Of a stretch of DNA of 64,000 nt, positions 52,408 through 59,957 are shown piece by piece; the first letter of the stretch is position 1; each line of letters begins with the position of its first letter. A program made the position numbers and the translations under genes. The notes under the pieces were generated by a model, which worked only from the letters and a program-made list of their open reading frames with translations, made no database searches and was not told the DNA's origin. Source of the DNA: Bdellovibrio sp. CG22_combo_CG10-13_8_21_14_all_39_27 (GTDB lineage: Bacteria; Bdellovibrionota; Bacteriovoracia; Bacteriovoracales; Bacteriovoracaceae); the NCBI GenBank assembly GCA_002786715.1, contig PCTW01000043.1:13399-77398 (forward strand), read 5' to 3'.

Positions 52408-52809
52408 ATGCTAAAATGCTTCATCTTTGTCCTATTCACCTTTTCTCAAGCCCACGCCTTCACTTGTGGCAAATCTCAAGTCGAGGTTCAAACGGAAAAG
52501 AAGGTGCGCGTCGATCAAGAGATTGAAGTCCAAAAGAACTGGATGGATTTAGACAATAAAATTTCCATCCATTCAGGGAATATATCAGCCTTAAGACTGC
52601 ATCCCCCTATTGAAGCCGACAAAATCGTTCTCAATTGGGTTGGAGTGACCAAAGAAACAGTTCTTCTTAAAGATAGTGAGAATCTCAAATACAATCTCGG
52701 AAAATCTTTTGATCAAAATTATAAAAAAGCCAAGTACCTCGAATTCACTGTCTATAACAAACATCAAAAAGTTTGTCGGCAAAAGATAAAACTCGTTGGA
52801 GGAGACTAA
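52408..52809 (+). CDS. Small exported protein upstream of LAS peptidase
   Basis: 133 residues with a signal peptide (LKCFIFVLFTFSQAHA) and a beta-rich mature part with two Cys (FTCGKS near the N-terminus and KVCRQK near the end) that could pair. Family unknown. ATG 52408 is only seven bases after the FliA-type -10 box and has no ribosome binding site, so the message may be leaderless. Its stop shares a base with the next start (TAATG), so it likely works with the peptidase. Confidence 0.7.
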   Translation: MLKCFIFVLFTFSQAHAFTCGKSQVEVQTEKKVRVDQEIEVQKNWMDLDNKISIHSGNISALRLHPPIEADKIVLNWVGVTKETVLLKDSENLKYNLGKSFDQNYKKAKYLEFTVYNKHQKVCRQKIKLVGGD

Positions 52810-54143
52810 TGAGATCTCTTTACCTTTTTCTCATTTTTTCACAGTCTCTTTTTGCTGAAGAATTCACGGCCATGAAGTGCCAAGAAATTGAGACCAAAGA
52901 CCCACCTTTTTATGTTTCTGATGAATGGAGACAAGGTGACAAAATTTGGGAAAACCTTCGCGATATAAAAGATAGTGATAAAGTTACGAATTATATTCCT
53001 CGAGGATCAATCGTCTATTCTCCTCCAGAACTCTATGAAGGAAGCAACGAGCCGGATACGAGAGTACCTATTAAAGTTCTGAATGTTCCCTCTAAAGAGT
53101 GGGAAGACAATATATTGAACAGTAAGAATAGAGGCAAAACTTCTCTTCGTAATATGGCCACTGGAACCAAAAATCTAAACCGTGCTAAGCAAGGAACCGA
53201 AGGTTGGATTGATAAACGCTCACTTCGTTCCGCTGGAAATTATGTTTTCTTTCTGCAAGATGATGCTCCTATTTTCAAAGGGCCTAATAATCGAGATTTT
53301 AACAAAAAGCCCTTTCGCTTAGCAACTAATGCTGCTGGTGATTTTAAAGTGAATCGCTGTTGTAACGCTTCAGCGGCGATTGCAACAGATCAATGCTTTG
53401 ATCATTATCTCTATGAAATGCTAGATATGAATTTAACAGTGGTCGATACTGTTTATATGGATATGCCTCGCTGTAATATGTCTAACTTCCTGACTCCAAT
53501 TGGAAAGGATGTGGTCGAGCCCTTGGTTCGAATTGTGGATGAACTTCGAAATGAAAATCCAAACCTCACGATGAATCAGCTGGAAAGACTTCCCGCAAAT
53601 CAATATTGGAGAAATAGCTCAACCCCAAGTATTGTCAGAGAGAAAATGGTCAAAATGGTGATTGATCAAGAAACAGGTCAAGGTCCTCATGGCTCTTTCC
53701 ATTATAAAGATGATGATAAAGTTCAATCAGATTCTTATATGACGACCTATTCTCAATGCGCTTTTGTGAAGGTATTAAAAAAATTCAAAGAAGATTGTAA
53801 AGATGAAGGATGCCAAGTTCAATTTGGCGACAGTTACCACCACGATGCTTGGGGTGTTCATAAAGGGCACGACTCAGGTGAATGCGTGGACGTTCGTCCT
53901 TTCAGACAATCTGACGATATTGATTTTGGTCTCGATTACACTAATAAAGGAAGATACTCTCAAACCAAAACGGAGACCTTTATAAATCTTCTAAAAAAAT
54001 CGGGTGCACGGACTATTATCTTTAACGACAGAAAGATTGGTGGCCTTTCTCGCGACTCAGGTGGAGTCCATGATGACCATATACACGTCTGCTTTGGAGA
54101 AGATCAGTCAAAAGTACAAGATACTTGTCGCAACGGTCTTTAA
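52809..54143 (+). CDS. Exported LAS-type metallopeptidase, putative murein endopeptidase
   Basis: 444 residues with a signal peptide (SLYLFLIFSQSLFAEE). The N-terminal 150 residues are SH3-like (IPRGSIVYSP; GTEGWIDKRSL). The C-terminal domain has the zinc pattern of LAS enzymes (MepA, VanY, D-Ala-D-Ala carboxypeptidases): HKGHDSGECVDVR with His354 and Asp361, and DDHIHVCFG with His424/His426. These cut D,D or L,D peptide bonds of peptidoglycan. About eight further Cys suggest disulfides. ATG 52809, inside TAATG with GGAGGAG upstream, is clearly the start. Confidence 0.82.
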   Translation: MRSLYLFLIFSQSLFAEEFTAMKCQEIETKDPPFYVSDEWRQGDKIWENLRDIKDSDKVTNYIPRGSIVYSPPELYEGSNEPDTRVPIKVLNVPSKEWEDNILNSKNRGKTSLRNMATGTKNLNRAKQGTEGWIDKRSLRSAGNYVFFLQDDAPIFKGPNNRDFNKKPFRLATNAAGDFKVNRCCNASAAIATDQCFDHYLYEMLDMNLTVVDTVYMDMPRCNMSNFLTPIGKDVVEPLVRIVDELRNENPNLTMNQLERLPANQYWRNSSTPSIVREKMVKMVIDQETGQGPHGSFHYKDDDKVQSDSYMTTYSQCAFVKVLKKFKEDCKDEGCQVQFGDSYHHDAWGVHKGHDSGECVDVRPFRQSDDIDFGLDYTNKGRYSQTKTETFINLLKKSGARTIIFNDRKIGGLSRDSGGVHDDHIHVCFGEDQSKVQDTCRNGL

Positions 54144-54144
54144 A

Positions 54145-55359
54145 TTAAATAAAGAGACCAGCAATACAAGCAGTCATCAAGCACGCAAGGGTTCCGCCGA
54201 TTAACGACTTCATTCCTAACGCCGCCAGATCTTGTCTGCGCTCAGGTGCAATAGTTCCTATTCCACCAATTTGAATGGCAATAGAACTAAAATTTGAAAA
54301 ACCACAAAGAGCATAGGTTGCGATGATGACAGAACGAGGAGACAGAGTTGTCAATTGTTGCTGTAAATCCAAGTAGGCGACAAATTCATTGATAATGGTT
54401 TTCTTCCCAAGCAGGGCACCCACTTGAACACATTCACTCCAAGGAACGCCCATTAAAAAAGCGATTGGAGCAAAGAGATAGCCCGTGATTAATTCAAGAG
54501 ATAATTGAGGAAAACTAAACCATCCACCAACAAGGCTCAAGCTTCCATTAACAAGTGCAATGAGAGCAATAAAGGCCAGCAACATTCCGCCAACATTCAA
54601 AGCAAGTTTGAGTCCGTCCGCTGCACCACTGGCTGCAGCATCAACTAGGTTCACCGTCGTTTTTGGAAAATCTATTTTGACAACACCTTTAGTTGAAGAC
54701 TCTTCAGTTTCAGGAACGAGTAATTTCGCCATCACTAAAGCAGCAGGAGCAGACATGACTGAAGCTGCTAATAAGTGGCCAGCATCAATTCCCATGCCGA
54801 CGTAAGCAGCAAGAACGCCGCCTGCAACTGTGGCCATACCGCCAGTCATCAAGGCCATCAATTCTGAACGAGTCATCTTTTCAATATAAGGTTTAATCAC
54901 AAGTGGAGCTTCCGTTTGGCCGGCAAAGATATTAGCGGCAGCGGCGAGCGATTCTGCTCCCGATGTTCCCATCACTCTAACCATAATCTTAGCAGTAAAC
55001 TTGATCACGATTTGCATTATCCCTATGTGGTAGAGAACGCTCATCAAAGAAGACATGAAGATAATAGTAGGAAGAACCATGGTGAAAAAGAGAAAGCCGA
55101 ATTTGGCGGGATCTGTCAGACCACCAAAGATAAAAGCTGAACCTTCGTTGGTGTAACCCAAAATGGCAGTAAAAAAGTTACGAGCACCTTCAAACACGGC
55201 CTGACCGGCAGTCGTTTTTAAAATAAGAAGTCCAAAGAGGATTTGCAAAAGAATTCCTGAGATCACAGGTTTCCATTGAATTTTCTTTTTATTACCGCTT
55301 AATAAATATGCGATTCCCACCATACTTGCCAATCCGACAAGAGACATGAGCTTTTCCAT
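54145..55359 (-). CDS. nupC: Concentrative nucleoside transporter (CNT/NupC family)
   Basis: Inner-membrane ion-coupled importer of nucleosides. 404 residues with about ten hydrophobic segments; family signatures include FGGLTDPAKFGFLFFTMVLPTIIF, the AANIFAGQTEAPLVIKPYI loop that binds substrate, and ATYALCGFSNFSSIAIQIGG (each read in parts). It fits the nucleoside phosphorylase and deaminase genes that follow on the other strand. GGGG lies seven bases before ATG 55359; the small membrane protein gene is 27 bases upstream. Confidence 0.93.
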   Translation of the reverse strand: MEKLMSLVGLASMVGIAYLLSGNKKKIQWKPVISGILLQILFGLLILKTTAGQAVFEGARNFFTAILGYTNEGSAFIFGGLTDPAKFGFLFFTMVLPTIIFMSSLMSVLYHIGIMQIVIKFTAKIMVRVMGTSGAESLAAAANIFAGQTEAPLVIKPYIEKMTRSELMALMTGGMATVAGGVLAAYVGMGIDAGHLLAASVMSAPAALVMAKLLVPETEESSTKGVVKIDFPKTTVNLVDAAASGAADGLKLALNVGGMLLAFIALIALVNGSLSLVGGWFSFPQLSLELITGYLFAPIAFLMGVPWSECVQVGALLGKKTIINEFVAYLDLQQQLTTLSPRSVIIATYALCGFSNFSSIAIQIGGIGTIAPERRQDLAALGMKSLIGGTLACLMTACIAGLFI

Positions 55360-55386
55360 TTTGAACCCCTATTTTTTAGACTTTAA

Positions 55387-55821
55387 TTAAAAGGTAAATT
55401 GATAAGACATTATTTGATCTTGAGATGAAGTCGACTCGTGAGCTTGATGACTTATTTGATGCCATTCATTTCTCGCGTATGTTCCAAAAGAGTTTGAATC
55501 TTTAAGAAGAGATGCTTGATTATAAATATCGTGGCTTTTAGTGGCTTGCATATAAGCGACGACCCCCACTCCTACAATAATGCCAATGGCCGCACCAGCA
55601 ACGACATTTTTTAAATGCTTGCCTGGCTCTTCCACAAATGAAAGTGTCGAGAGACCGAGAAGCGCTCCTCCGGCTCCAGCACCGCCAACGATCATAAGGT
55701 CACCCATTGATTGACCTAAAATATCATCAGCCCCGGCATCCTGTGCAAAAACTGTTGGGGCAAAGGCGAGAGAAAAGAGAGTGGACAAAACAACGATCAG
55801 ATTCTTGAAATGACTTATCAT
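55387..55821 (-). CDS. Hypothetical exported membrane protein with Gly zipper
   Basis: 144 residues. A signal peptide (cleavage near FAQDAG), then two Gly/Ala-rich hydrophobic stretches (MIVGGAGAGGALLGLSTL and VVAGAAIGIIVGVGVVAYM) and a polar, Ser/Gln/His-rich tail. Unknown family. AGGAA precedes ATG 55821. Probably cotranscribed with nupC. Confidence 0.6.
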   Translation of the reverse strand: MISHFKNLIVVLSTLFSLAFAPTVFAQDAGADDILGQSMGDLMIVGGAGAGGALLGLSTLSFVEEPGKHLKNVVAGAAIGIIVGVGVVAYMQATKSHDIYNQASLLKDSNSFGTYARNEWHQISHQAHESTSSQDQIMSYQFTF

Positions 55822-55890
55822 ATGAATTCCTAATTAGGTTTGATTGCGTCAAAAGGTCAATTTAATCAACGTGTCAAATGGCCCTTTTTA

Positions 55891-55920
55891 TTGCCACTTT
55901 TATCCACCTAGGACTATCAT
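55891..55920 (+). promoter_or_regulatory. Sigma-70-type promoter of the nucleoside operon
   Basis: TTGCCA (55891-55896), 18 bases, TATCAT (55915-55920): five of six bases match at each box. About 60 bases upstream of the pyrimidine phosphorylase start. Confidence 0.6.
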
Positions 55921-55959
55921 AACCTTCTTAAAAACAATGTCTTGTTTTTCATAATGAGT

Positions 55960-55985
55960 CAAGGAATGGACCCAAGGAATGGACC
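55960..55985 (+). repeat. 13-base perfect tandem repeat over the translation start
   Basis: CAAGGAATGGACC occurs twice head to tail. Each copy holds an AAGGA-like ribosome binding site and an ATG. The first ATG (55966) opens a 13-codon frame ending at 56007, out of frame with the enzyme; the second (55979) is in frame with it. Confidence 0.8.
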
Positions 55986-57325
55986 ACCAAATGAATCAAA
56001 ATTTTAGTGCCTATCAAATTATTGCTAAGAAACGTGATGGCCTCAAGCTATCTCCCGATGAAATTAAGTTTATGATTAACGGAATGATTGGTGGCAAGGT
56101 TGCTGACTATCAAATATCTGCGCTGTTAATGGCGATTTATCTCAACGGATTTGATCGGGCCGAAACGGCCGCCCTTACTGACGCGATGTTATACTCAGGT
56201 AAAACATTAACTTTCGAAGACATCTCTGTTGTCGATAAACATTCAACTGGTGGAGTTGGAGATAAAACATCTTTCATTCTTGCTCCCCTCGCCCATGCTT
56301 GTGGAGTTAAAGTTCCCATGATCGCAGGTCGTGGCCTAGGTCATACAGGTGGAACAGTTGATAAGATTGAATCCATTACAGGTTTTAAAACTTCACTTCC
56401 TCTGGAAGAATTTCAAAAACTTGTTTTAAAACAAGGAATCGTTCTCATAGGTCAAACACCAGAGATCGCTCCTGCTGATAAAAAAATCTATGCCCTTCGC
56501 GATGTAACGGCGACGATTGAATCCATACCGCTCATCACTGCTTCAATCATGAGTAAAAAATTAGCAGAAGGAGCACGCGGAATCGTTATGGATATCAAAG
56601 TTGGCCAAGGCGCCTTCATGAAAAAAACAACTCGCGCTAAAGAATTGGCTTTATCATTGTCTGATACGGCCAAAAGATTTGGTCGCTCTATGATGACTGT
56701 CCTCTCTGACATGAATCAACCGCTGGGAAATGCCATTGGTAACTCTCTTGAAATTATTGAATGCATTGAGACTCTTAAAGGAAAGGGTCCAAAAGATCTG
56801 ACCGACCTTTCAGTCAATCTTGCTGGTGGCATGGTTTATCTTGCAGGCAAAGCAAAATCGCATGCCGCAGGAATCGCCATGGCCCAAGCTGCTTTAGACA
56901 GTGGAGCTGGTCTCACTGAATTTAGAAATATGGTTGAAAGACAAGGCGGTGATGTCTCTCAAGTGGATGACGTCTCCCGCCTTCCAAAAACAGAAATGCA
57001 AACTGTCTTCGCTTCACCCAAGAAAGGCTTTATCAAGTCAATCGACTGTTTAAATTTTGGCATGCACTCAGTTGCGCTCGGAGGTGGACGCCGAAAAGCA
57101 GAAGACAAAGTTGATTTTGCTGTAGGCATGATTTTGCATAAGAAAGTTGGAGATGAAGTAAAAAAAGGTGAGGCCCTTGTGACGATACATCATCACGCTC
57201 ATCAGAAAGAAATTGTTAATGAAATAATGGCCAGTATGACCAAAAATGATTTTACTTGGAGTGCTGAAAAAGTGCGTCGTCCAAAACTCATTTTGGATAC
57301 GATCGTAACAAAGGTAAAAAAGTGA
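55979..57325 (+). CDS. deoA: Pyrimidine-nucleoside (thymidine) phosphorylase
   Basis: Splits thymidine, and perhaps uridine, to base and (deoxy)ribose-1-phosphate. 448 residues with the family signature VDKHSTGGVGDKTSF (phosphate site), GRGLGHTGGTVDKIESI, and the Lys-containing ADKKIYALRDVTATIES. The C-terminal domain starts near 345. ATG 55979 or 55991 may be used; neither has an ideally placed ribosome binding site because of the 13-base repeat. It overlaps the next gene by GTGA. First gene of a three-gene salvage operon. Confidence 0.95.
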   Translation: MDHQMNQNFSAYQIIAKKRDGLKLSPDEIKFMINGMIGGKVADYQISALLMAIYLNGFDRAETAALTDAMLYSGKTLTFEDISVVDKHSTGGVGDKTSFILAPLAHACGVKVPMIAGRGLGHTGGTVDKIESITGFKTSLPLEEFQKLVLKQGIVLIGQTPEIAPADKKIYALRDVTATIESIPLITASIMSKKLAEGARGIVMDIKVGQGAFMKKTTRAKELALSLSDTAKRFGRSMMTVLSDMNQPLGNAIGNSLEIIECIETLKGKGPKDLTDLSVNLAGGMVYLAGKAKSHAAGIAMAQAALDSGAGLTEFRNMVERQGGDVSQVDDVSRLPKTEMQTVFASPKKGFIKSIDCLNFGMHSVALGGGRRKAEDKVDFAVGMILHKKVGDEVKKGEALVTIHHHAHQKEIVNEIMASMTKNDFTWSAEKVRRPKLILDTIVTKVKK

Positions 57326-58143
57326 GTTTAGATTTAAAACCTGCGGTTGATAAAATTTTGTCAATGAGTCCCAAAAGACCAAGAATTGGTTTAGTCCTTG
57401 GTTCAGGTCTTGGCCCAGTAGTTGATGCCATCGAAAATCAAATAGTCCTCGACTATAATCAAATACCGGGATTTAAGAAAACATCTGTAGAAGGACATTC
57501 GGGTTCACTTATCAGAGGGACAATTTCCGGCGTGGAAGTGGCTGTCATGCAAGGACGTGTTCACTTTTATGAAGGCCATACGCTTGATGAAGTGGTCTTT
57601 CCTGCTCGAGTGATGGCCTCACTCAATCTCGATGCTCTCATCTTAACGAATGCCTCAGGTGGCATTAACTCAAAGTATCGTCCCGGTGAAATTGTGATGA
57701 TCAAAGATCACATTAACCTTACTGGAAATAATCCTTTAATCGGACCTAATAAAAATGAATGGGGCCCGCGCTTTCCAGATATGACTTATGCTTATAATCC
57801 AGAGATTCGTGCCCAATTCCAAAATGTCGCGAAACAATTAAAGATCGATTTAAAAGAGGGCAATTATGTTGGAGTTTCTGGTCCAACTTACGAAACGCCA
57901 GCCGAAATAAATATGTTTAGAATTGTCGGCGGAGACATGGTGGGAATGAGTACTGTTCCCGAAGTTATTGCCGCTCATCATATGGGTGCTAAAGTGGCAG
58001 CTCTTTCTTGTGTCTCAAATATGGCAGCTGGCATGACATCAGATAAACTTGACCACGATGATATTAAAGATGTTGCACTTTTGGGTGTAGAAACAATGAA
58101 AAAATTATTGATTGGATTTATCGAACAATTGGGAAAGAAATAA
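57322..58143 (+). CDS. punA: Purine nucleoside phosphorylase, trimeric type
   Basis: Phosphorolysis of inosine/guanosine and their deoxy forms. 273 residues; trimeric PNP motifs: IGLVLGSGLGPVVDAI, the VEGHSGSLIRG phosphate loop, MQGRVHFYEGH, TNASGGIN, SGPTYETPAEI and GMSTVPEVIAAHHMG. The start is GTG 57322, overlapping the preceding stop. It overlaps cytidine deaminase by one base (TAATG). Confidence 0.96.
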   Translation: MSLDLKPAVDKILSMSPKRPRIGLVLGSGLGPVVDAIENQIVLDYNQIPGFKKTSVEGHSGSLIRGTISGVEVAVMQGRVHFYEGHTLDEVVFPARVMASLNLDALILTNASGGINSKYRPGEIVMIKDHINLTGNNPLIGPNKNEWGPRFPDMTYAYNPEIRAQFQNVAKQLKIDLKEGNYVGVSGPTYETPAEINMFRIVGGDMVGMSTVPEVIAAHHMGAKVAALSCVSNMAAGMTSDKLDHDDIKDVALLGVETMKKLLIGFIEQLGKK

Positions 58144-58550
58144 TGGTGAAACCAACTATTGATGTCGGTGAATTAAGAAAGCAAGCGATTCATGCTTCAA
58201 CCCTAGCCTATTCTCCCTACTCAAAAGCTCAAGTAGGTTCAGCTCTTGAAACAAGCTCAGGAGAGCTGTTTTATGGCTGTAATATAGAAAATGCGAGCTA
58301 TGGCGGTACAGTTTGCGCTGAGAGAGTCGCTCTCTGGAAGGCCGTATCAGAAGGCCATCTCAAAATAAAACGCATTTACGTCTATACCCGAGATGGATGG
58401 CCACCTTGTGGCCTGTGTAGGCAAGTTTTGAGCGAGTTCTCGGATGAATCAACAGAAGTTATAATTGGAGATGAAAAAGGAAATGAGAGAAAGATGCTCT
58501 TCACGAGCCTTCTTCCTGAAGCCTTTGGACCGAACTTTTTGAATAAATAA
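58143..58550 (+). CDS. cdd: Cytidine deaminase
   Basis: Converts (deoxy)cytidine to (deoxy)uridine, feeding the pyrimidine phosphorylase upstream. 135 residues, the small tetrameric type: catalytic TVCAERVALW and zinc-binding PPCGLCRQVLSEF give three Cys ligands. NIENASYGG is the substrate loop. Translation is coupled to punA. Confidence 0.95.
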   Translation: MVKPTIDVGELRKQAIHASTLAYSPYSKAQVGSALETSSGELFYGCNIENASYGGTVCAERVALWKAVSEGHLKIKRIYVYTRDGWPPCGLCRQVLSEFSDESTEVIIGDEKGNERKMLFTSLLPEAFGPNFLNK

Positions 58551-58589
58551 TGGCCGCAGCATTCGAGCGAATGTTCGAAGTAGAGAGAC

Positions 58590-59957
58590 ATGAACAAAAC
58601 AAATTCCGTCATGAACGAATCACAATTAAAATCATCAGAACTGATGAGAAGTCTTCCCTTTTGCGTCTTTGATTTAGAGACGACAGGAGGTAACCACAAG
58701 AATGATAAGATCATCGAAATAGGTTTAGTTAAAATTCAAAACCTTGAAGTCGTTGACCAAATGTCGATGATGATAAATCCTGAAATGAAAATTCCAGAAT
58801 TTATTCAAAAGCTCACGAGCATCTCGGAAGATGATGTTAAGGGCTGTGCTAAAATTGAAGACGTCATCGATGAAATTGTCGCCTTTATGGGAGACTCTAT
58901 TCTCGTCGCCCACAATACCGCTTTTGATGTTCCTTTTTTCAATTCCGTTCTCCGAAGATTGGATCGCCCAGAACTCACAAATAAAAGTCTCTGCACCAAT
59001 TTGATGACAAAATATTTAATCCCAAACCTACTTAATTCGAATCTCAATTACATGTGCCGTCTTTTTGATATTCAACACAAGAAGGCTCATCGAGCTTTGG
59101 ATGATGCTTTGGCAACTGCAGAATTGCTGATTAAATTTTTAAGAATCTTCATTTTGAAAGAAGTAACTAAAATAAATCATCTCTATTACCCTCGAAATCG
59201 CTATGAACTTGATCGCGTTCATTTCAAAGAAGGAACAGCGACAGAAGAAATTATTGAAAAATTTAAAGAGGTCAGCCATCCCACTCTCGTAACATTAAAA
59301 GGTGAAAATGGTGTTATCTTATCGGCCATCCCTTGTGGTGGAGCAAAGATCGAAATTGAACTGATTCAAAAAAGGTGCAAGGAATTGCCTTGGAAAATGG
59401 TTTCAATCAATCTCTATGGAGATTTCATTGAACCTATTATTCAACTTAATGGAATCATCAACAAACTTAGCTCAACTGAAAGAAATGAAATCGTTAAATT
59501 TTTATGGACTCATCATCTTCCTAAAAAGAAAGCTCCTGCAAAAACAGCAAAAGAAGATGCTGAAAATCAAGCCAACCTTATCGATGAAGAAATTGCGGAC
59601 TTTATTATTTGTCACCACCTTGTGCCTGAGCAAATGATTATATTTCCACTCTCTTCTATGCACCATAAATCACAGCTCATTTTCAGATACCCTGGGCACA
59701 AAAAGAAGCTCATTCAATACATCAACTCAAAATCAAGTAGACTGACGGCAAACAAGCTGAAAAAAGCTTATTTCCATCCAGCACTCAAAGATTTTGTTGA
59801 AAGTTATCTTGCTGAAGAAAAATCGGAGAAAAAATCTCTTTTTCTTTTCAAGAAATCATTTCCAATGGGAAAACCAGATGACTTTGTTGCTGAGCTTGAT
59901 CTCTTTATGGCGCAAAAGATGAACAAGTCCAACAATTACCCAAAAGAGTTCATTTAA
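58590..59957 (+). CDS. DnaQ-like 3'-5' exonuclease with C-terminal extension
   Basis: 455 residues. The first 195 are a DEDDh exonuclease domain: FCVFDLETTGG (Asp28, Glu30), VAHNTAFDVPFF and HKKAHRALDDALATAELL with the catalytic His and Asp. The other 260 residues are of unknown fold, basic and largely helical with some strands. Could act as a proofreading subunit, but the long extension argues for a separate repair or processing role. ATG 58590 has AGAGAG upstream. It overlaps the convergent kinase gene by four bases. Confidence 0.88.
   Translation: MNKTNSVMNESQLKSSELMRSLPFCVFDLETTGGNHKNDKIIEIGLVKIQNLEVVDQMSMMINPEMKIPEFIQKLTSISEDDVKGCAKIEDVIDEIVAFMGDSILVAHNTAFDVPFFNSVLRRLDRPELTNKSLCTNLMTKYLIPNLLNSNLNYMCRLFDIQHKKAHRALDDALATAELLIKFLRIFILKEVTKINHLYYPRNRYELDRVHFKEGTATEEIIEKFKEVSHPTLVTLKGENGVILSAIPCGGAKIEIELIQKRCKELPWKMVSINLYGDFIEPIIQLNGIINKLSSTERNEIVKFLWTHHLPKKKAPAKTAKEDAENQANLIDEEIADFIICHHLVPEQMIIFPLSSMHHKSQLIFRYPGHKKKLIQYINSKSSRLTANKLKKAYFHPALKDFVESYLAEEKSEKKSLFLFKKSFPMGKPDDFVAELDLFMAQKMNKSNNYPKEFI

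Noticed and set aside
55882-55896. Sigma-54-like TGGCAATAAAAAGGG upstream of the small membrane protein/nupC genes
   Set aside because: The -12 position reads GG instead of GC.
58382-58714. 110-codon open frame on the minus strand opposite cytidine deaminase
   Set aside because: Antisense to a clear enzyme, no ribosome binding site, no recognisable protein character.
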